Source: an uncultured Phycisphaerales bacterium (GTDB lineage: Bacteria; Planctomycetota; Phycisphaerae; Phycisphaerales; UBA1924). From it: a stretch of DNA of 9,551 nucleotides. The translations under genes were made by a program, and so were the position numbers. The notes below the pieces were generated by a model, which was not told where the DNA came from, made no database searches, and worked only from the letters and a program-made list of their open reading frames with translations. Below are positions 6,416 to 9,551 of the stretch, piece by piece; position 1 is the first letter of the stretch; every line of letters begins with the position of its first letter. The stretch spans positions 1 to 9,551 of the forward strand of contig CALFMQ010000201.1 of NCBI GenBank assembly GCA_937879825.1, in the 5' to 3' direction.

Positions 6416-7180
6416 TTAGGGTCCACCGGAGTCGGTGGATTCGCCCGCGACCTGCCTCCACGCGGCTGCGGATGCGAGTGAGCGTCCGATAATCCATTCG
6501 GTGTAGACGGTCAGGAGTCGGGCGGCGCGGTGGGTCGGCGGCGACGCATCGACCGGGGCTCCGGCGCTGATATTGAGCAGGCGTTCGCGCGTGTCGTTAC
6601 GGAGGCGCCAGACCCCGTCGGGGTGGGATGCGGGGCCGGGGTCTGGGATCAGGCCGCCGGCGGAGGCGGAGAAGGCGAATGCGTCGGCTGGGGCGAGCGG
6701 GTCATCGGTGATGGCGTTGCGGTCGAGCGTGGGCGCGTAGCCGGCCTCGGCGAGGGCGCACCAGAGGAACGATGCGACGGTCGGACTTGAGGGCGCATCA
6801 TGGGCGAGTGCGCGGAGGGCGTCGAGCGCGGCGTCGAAGAGTCGGGGGTGGGGGTCGTTGGGCTGGAAGAGGTGGTGGACGAGATCGACGATCAGGAACG
6901 CTGCGCGGTGGGCGGTGAGGGAGGTTCGCAGGTGGGGGAAGATCTCGGCGAGCCCCCATTCGGTGAGTGTTGCGAGTTCGGCGGTTGGTTTGACGATGGC
7001 GGCGATGTGTCCTCGGGTGAGGATTTCGAGGCCGCCGTCGAACGCGCTGCGGGGTCGTCGGGAGCCCTTTGCGAGCGCGCGAACGATGCCGTGGTCGCGC
7101 GTGAGGAGCGAGACGGTCTGGGAGGTCTCGGAGAAGTCCCAGGTTCGCAGGACGATGGCCTGATCGGTGAGCGCGGGCAC
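6416..7180 (-). CDS. recO: DNA repair and recombination protein RecO
   Basis: This 254-residue protein has the RecO N-terminal OB-fold signature: DQAIVLRTWDFSETSQTVSL (6-25), then DHGIVRALAKGSRRPRS (29-45) and GGLEILTRG (49-57). The C-terminal helical domain follows (about 85-240). RecO works in the RecFOR pathway, loading RecA onto SSB-coated single-stranded DNA at gaps and annealing strands. Many RecO proteins have a four-cysteine zinc site after the GYAP segment. Here GYAPTLDRNAITDDP (147-161) lacks those cysteines, and the following GGLIPDPG (175-182) lacks the second pair. Only C141 is present in the whole protein. The start is GTG 7180; an in-frame TGA three codons upstream rules out any longer form. 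It lies 31 bases after the HDOD gene, probably in the same transcript. Confidence 0.93.
   Translation of the reverse strand: MPALTDQAIVLRTWDFSETSQTVSLLTRDHGIVRALAKGSRRPRSAFDGGLEILTRGHIAAIVKPTAELATLTEWGLAEIFPHLRTSLTAHRAAFLIVDLVHHLFQPNDPHPRLFDAALDALRALAHDAPSSPTVASFLWCALAEAGYAPTLDRNAITDDPLAPADAFAFSASAGGLIPDPGPASHPDGVWRLRNDTRERLLNISAGAPVDASPPTHRAARLLTVYTEWIIGRSLASAAAWRQVAGESTDSGGP
6422..6439 (-). repeat. Hairpin-forming inverted repeat at the recO 3' end
   Basis: TCCACCG-GAGT-CGGTGGA forms a perfect 7-bp stem with a 4-base loop. It lies within the last codons of recO, ending just before the TAA stop. There is no T-run after it, only an AT-richer stretch with TAA and AAATAA. It might weakly end transcription or protect the mRNA, or be accidental. 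Confidence 0.3.
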
Positions 7181-7211
7181 GGGATGTCAGGATAGTCGGG
7201 CGGGGGCGGGC

Positions 7212-8423
7212 TCAGGCGGCGAGTTTCCTGATCGCGGAGATGACTCTGGTGGCTTCGGCGGGATCGAGGTCGTCGAGCATGAGCGCCGAGGCGAGCTCGT
7301 TGTCCGAACGCGTCCGGGGATCGAACTCCTCTGCGGTGAGGCGCTGGCCGCTGGGGTCATCGATGTAGACCCTGATGGTTGAGTCATCGACGCGTGCCGC
7401 TTCGAGGACGAATGCGGGGGTGCGAAACTTGCGGACTGTCTGCGTTTGGTGGGGCGCGGACTCGTCGGCGAGTTCGTCGGTCTGGTCGGCGAGGTAGGCG
7501 TTTGCGGTGTCGATGATGGCGTCGAGGGAGACGGTTTCGTCGAGGATGTGCTGGAAGAACTCTTTGTAGGCGTCGAGGTCGTGGGCGGCCTGCTCGACGA
7601 TGGATGCGATTTCCGGGGGCTTGAAGTTGAAGAGGGCGCGCGCCTGCGTTGCGGTCTCGCTCGCGATGCACTTGTGATCGGGGGGCTGGGTGGGGATGGA
7701 GCCGACGAAGTAGGCCACGGCGTGGAGGAGGCCGGGCGTGTCGGACCTGGTGAATGTTGTCGGCCGGGTGTGGTGGGCGATGATGGGCCTGCGCAGGACT
7801 TCCGGGAGGTTCCAGAGTTTGCACATGGCGGCGGCGACATCGACATGGGTGAATGGGAGTGACTCGAACTCGGCGCGGAACTGATCCTGCGGGAGCGCGT
7901 TGTCGTCGATGAACTGCGCGTAGCGGTCGCCGATCAGGCCGGGCATGAGCGGGCGCCCGGCGTCGGCCATGAGCGCCACGACGAACGCCTCGCCGGAGAC
8001 CTTTGAGTCGAAGTTTTCGGCGACGCGTGCGGCGAGGCATGCGCGGAAGAGGGCGTGTGTCCAGGCGCGCTTGACCGAGGCGTCGGTGGAGGTGGTGGCC
8101 GCCTTGGAGAGATGGAAGCCGAGGGCGAGGGCCTTGAGGCGGTCCATTCCCAGGAGCATGGCGGCGCGCTCGATTCGGGTGACCGGGTTGCGCTGGCCGA
8201 AGAAGGGCGAGTTGGCCATGCGGAGGAGCCGCCCGGTGAGGGCCTGATCGGTCTCGATGGCCTTAGCGAAATCGCGGAAGGAGGAGTTGGTGTCGGAGAC
8301 GAGTTCGAGGACCCGGACCGCGACGTGCGGGAGTGTCGGGACGGAGGAGTCGCCCAGACGCCGGAGGAGTGACTCTTGGAGCGCATCGATCTCGCGGGCG
8401 CTGAGTTCCTTGCGTGCTTTCAT
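7212..8423 (-). CDS. HDOD domain-containing protein
   Basis: This 403-residue protein carries an HDOD domain over about residues 22-240. It opens with SVPTLPHVAVRVLELVSD (27-44), then ETDQALTGRLLRMANSPFFG (57-76), VTRIERAAMLLGMDRLKAL (81-99) and a late HVDVAAAMCKLWNLP (193-207) with IIAHH. HDOD domains are HD-phosphohydrolase relatives that usually lack the metal-binding pair. Here the segment normally holding HD reads LMADAG (151-156), consistent with a non-catalytic signalling or scaffold role. The C-terminal 160 residues are not recognised: an acidic helical stretch (268-325) and a small region (333-403) with no known motif. No transmembrane segment is seen. The start ATG 8423 has GGAG 7 bases upstream. 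It is the first gene of the leftward series and faces parA across a 121-base gap. Confidence 0.88.
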   Translation of the reverse strand: MKARKELSAREIDALQESLLRRLGDSSVPTLPHVAVRVLELVSDTNSSFRDFAKAIETDQALTGRLLRMANSPFFGQRNPVTRIERAAMLLGMDRLKALALGFHLSKAATTSTDASVKRAWTHALFRACLAARVAENFDSKVSGEAFVVALMADAGRPLMPGLIGDRYAQFIDDNALPQDQFRAEFESLPFTHVDVAAAMCKLWNLPEVLRRPIIAHHTRPTTFTRSDTPGLLHAVAYFVGSIPTQPPDHKCIASETATQARALFNFKPPEIASIVEQAAHDLDAYKEFFQHILDETVSLDAIIDTANAYLADQTDELADESAPHQTQTVRKFRTPAFVLEAARVDDSTIRVYIDDPSGQRLTAEEFDPRTRSDNELASALMLDDLDPAEATRVISAIRKLAA

Positions 8424-8544
8424 GGACGATCTCCGCGGGCGATCGGTGGCTCTTTGGATGGGCGTGCACCGAGTGATTTGAATCGGTCCATTGGCTCGGC
8501 GACTTTGGCCTGATCTGGGGGGATGGGTACACTTACCGGACCCG
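8424..8544. promoter_or_regulatory. Divergent intergenic region between the HDOD gene and parA
   Basis: These 121 bases must hold the start signals for both directions. On the minus side GGAG (8431-8434) is the HDOD Shine-Dalgarno, but I see no convincing minus-strand promoter hexamers. On the plus side a candidate promoter is listed separately. No operator-like long palindrome is visible; GTGCAC within 8464-8469 is only 6 bases. Confidence 0.6.
8505..8533 (+). promoter_or_regulatory. Candidate parA promoter
   Basis: TTGGCC (8505-8510) and TACACT (8528-8533) are separated by 17 bases and each match the sigma-70 consensus at four of six positions. Transcription would begin near 8540, only about 5 bases before ATG 8545. 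That makes the message nearly leaderless for that start, or gives a 47-base leader for the alternative GTG 8587. Confidence 0.3.
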
Positions 8545-9483
8545 ATGACGGATCAGAGGGTTCAACACGAAGCGGGAGACGCTCCGGTGCATTCTGTGAG
8601 CCGAGTTGTTGCGTTCATGAACCAGAAGGGCGGGGTCGGCAAGACCACGACGGTGGTGAATCTGGCGTCGGCGGTGGCGTCGAAGGGGCGCAAGACGCTC
8701 GTTGTGGATCTAGATCCGCAGGCGCACGCGACGCTCCATCTGGGGGTTGATCCCGAGGAAGTCGAGTTATCGCTCTACGACCTGTTGCTCGACCCGGCGG
8801 ACGCGGACGGGGCTGGGGTGGATGCGTGGTCGGTTGTGCGGCGGGTGAACGAGAACCTGGCGCTGATTCCGGCGGTGACCGATCTTGCGGCGGCTGAGAG
8901 CGAGCTGGCGATGCTGGATGACCGGCACGCGCGGATGACGCGCGCGCTCGAGCCGCTCAAGAAAGAGTTCGAGTTCATCTTCATCGATTGCCCGCCGTCG
9001 CTCGGTTTGCTGACGCTCAATGGGCTTGCGGCGGCGCGCGAGGTGATCGTGCCGATGCAGGCGCACTTCCTGGCGCTGCAGGGTGTGGGGAAGTTGCTGG
9101 AGACGGTGCAGTTGGTGGGTCGGGGTGTGAATCCGAAGTTGCGCGTGACGGGCGTTGTGCTGTGCATGCATGACGAGCAGGCGCGGCACACGCGCGAGGT
9201 GGTGAGCGATCTCGAGCAGTTCTTCGAGCAGAGCCGCGGGCAGGATGTGCCTTGGCGCGGCGCGAAGGTGTACCGCCCGGCGATTCGAAGGAACATCAAG
9301 TTGGCGGAGTGCCCGAGTTTCGGGCAGTCGATCTTCGAGTACGAGGCGGGGTGCGCCGGGGCGGAGGATTACGCGGGGCTCGCGGACTCGCTCATTGGTG
9401 AATGGGACAAGATGCTTGAGCGGCGCGCGGCGGGCGAGGTTGTGGTGACGGCGTCGTCGGTGCGGGCGGACGCGCGGGCATGA
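8545..9483 (+). CDS. parA: ParA/Soj-type chromosome partitioning ATPase
   Basis: This 312-residue deviant Walker-A ATPase has MNQKGGVGKTTTVVNL at 25-40 (signature K28, catalytic K33), Walker A' LVVDLDPQAH at 52-61, and Walker B FIFIDCPPSLGLLTLN at 144-159. VPMQAHFLALQGVGKLLET (169-187) and VYRPAIRRNIKLAECPSFGQ (242-261) are typical of Soj/ParA. ParA dimers bind DNA non-specifically when ATP-bound and, stimulated by ParB or a similar partner, position chromosomes, plasmids or protein cargo. No parB lies next to it in the window. ATG 8545 has no Shine-Dalgarno. In-frame GTG 8587, 8 bases after GGGAG (8574-8578), would give a protein nearer the usual family N-terminus, which begins about at S19. 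The tail (295-312) is a short non-conserved extension. The stop overlaps the next start. Confidence 0.92.
   Translation: MTDQRVQHEAGDAPVHSVSRVVAFMNQKGGVGKTTTVVNLASAVASKGRKTLVVDLDPQAHATLHLGVDPEEVELSLYDLLLDPADADGAGVDAWSVVRRVNENLALIPAVTDLAAAESELAMLDDRHARMTRALEPLKKEFEFIFIDCPPSLGLLTLNGLAAAREVIVPMQAHFLALQGVGKLLETVQLVGRGVNPKLRVTGVVLCMHDEQARHTREVVSDLEQFFEQSRGQDVPWRGAKVYRPAIRRNIKLAECPSFGQSIFEYEAGCAGAEDYAGLADSLIGEWDKMLERRAAGEVVVTASSVRADARA
8574..8578 (+). promoter_or_regulatory. Possible Shine-Dalgarno for an alternative parA start
   Basis: GGGAG lies 8 bases before the in-frame GTG at 8587. It makes GTG 8587 a realistic alternative to ATG 8545, giving a protein 14 residues shorter that begins close to the conserved VVAFMNQKGG segment. 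Confidence 0.35.
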
Positions 9484-9551
9484 GCAAGGTTTGGCGCGCG
9501 GCGTTTGTGGTGTACGCGCTGGCGCTGCTGGTCCTGACGATGTGGCCGCAA
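9480..9551 (+). CDS. N-terminus of a membrane protein, possibly VanZ-like (cut by window end)
   Basis: ATG 9480 overlaps the parA TGA as ATGA, and the frame is open for 24 codons to the window end. The peptide begins MSKVW and contains one hydrophobic helix (about residues 7-21) ending in LTMWPQ. A first helix followed by a T/S-x-x-P turn resembles the start of VanZ-like proteins, small membrane proteins of mostly unknown role. With so few residues the family call is tentative; that a coupled membrane-protein gene begins here is well supported. Codon choice (GCG, GTG, CTG) matches parA. Confidence 0.55.
   Translation, partial: MSKVWRAAFVVYALALLVLTMWPQ

Noticed and set aside
5478..6497. 340-residue N-terminal extension of the GH3 frame
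   Set aside because: It is Arg/Pro-rich without motifs and overlaps the real hydrolase gene and part of recO. The ribosome site and ATGA overlap support ATG 5477.
1..9551. tRNA, rRNA, CRISPR, insertion sequence, attachment site or origin
   Set aside because: I looked for cloverleaf-like ends, spaced direct repeats, terminal inverted repeats and transposase motifs and saw none. The presence of parA alone does not indicate an origin.

Overview
The window is GC-rich, coding-dense bacterial chromosome: nine genes, none of the gaps longer than about 120 bases, and no RNA gene, mobile element, CRISPR array or long repeat that I can see. Gene content and style (HDOD protein beside recO, bacterial GH3 ligase, hydrolase/DedA/ATP-grasp fusion, Soj-type ParA) fit a planctomycete, perhaps of the Phycisphaerae. 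That placement is inference; no marker gene here proves it. The + strand is visibly richer in G than C throughout. The leftward genes therefore use C-ending codons and the rightward parA uses G-ending ones, which also creates many long false reading frames opposite the real genes.

Layout. Seven genes run leftward on the minus strand from a divergent intergenic region at 8424-8544. In order of transcription they are: an HDOD-domain protein (8423-7212), recombination protein RecO (7180-6416), an alpha/beta hydrolase (6322-5474) overlapping by 4 bases a GH3-family acyl-acid ligase (5477-3840), then after an 80-base gap a DinB-like metal-binding four-helix protein (3759-3220), an NRDE/TANGO2-family protein (3216-2467), and a very large membrane protein (2463 to beyond base 1). 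This last protein joins an alpha/beta hydrolase, a DedA/VTT transporter domain and an ATP-grasp ligase in one chain. Rightward run a ParA/Soj ATPase (8545-9483) and, overlapping its stop codon, the first 24 codons of a membrane protein that looks VanZ-like.

How the genes may work together. DinB-like, NRDE and the fusion are separated by only 3 bases each and form one tight operon. The hydrolase and GH3 ligase just upstream form a second translationally coupled pair. Together 1-6322 encodes two different ATP-dependent carboxylate-activating ligase types (adenylating GH3 and ATP-grasp), two serine alpha/beta hydrolases, an Ntn-like NRDE protein and a DedA-type lipid-transporter domain. This looks like an uncharacterised pathway that makes, moves or trims an acyl or amino-acid conjugate at the membrane, but no substrate can be read from the sequence. 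The HDOD, RecO and ParA genes look like housekeeping or signalling genes beside it.
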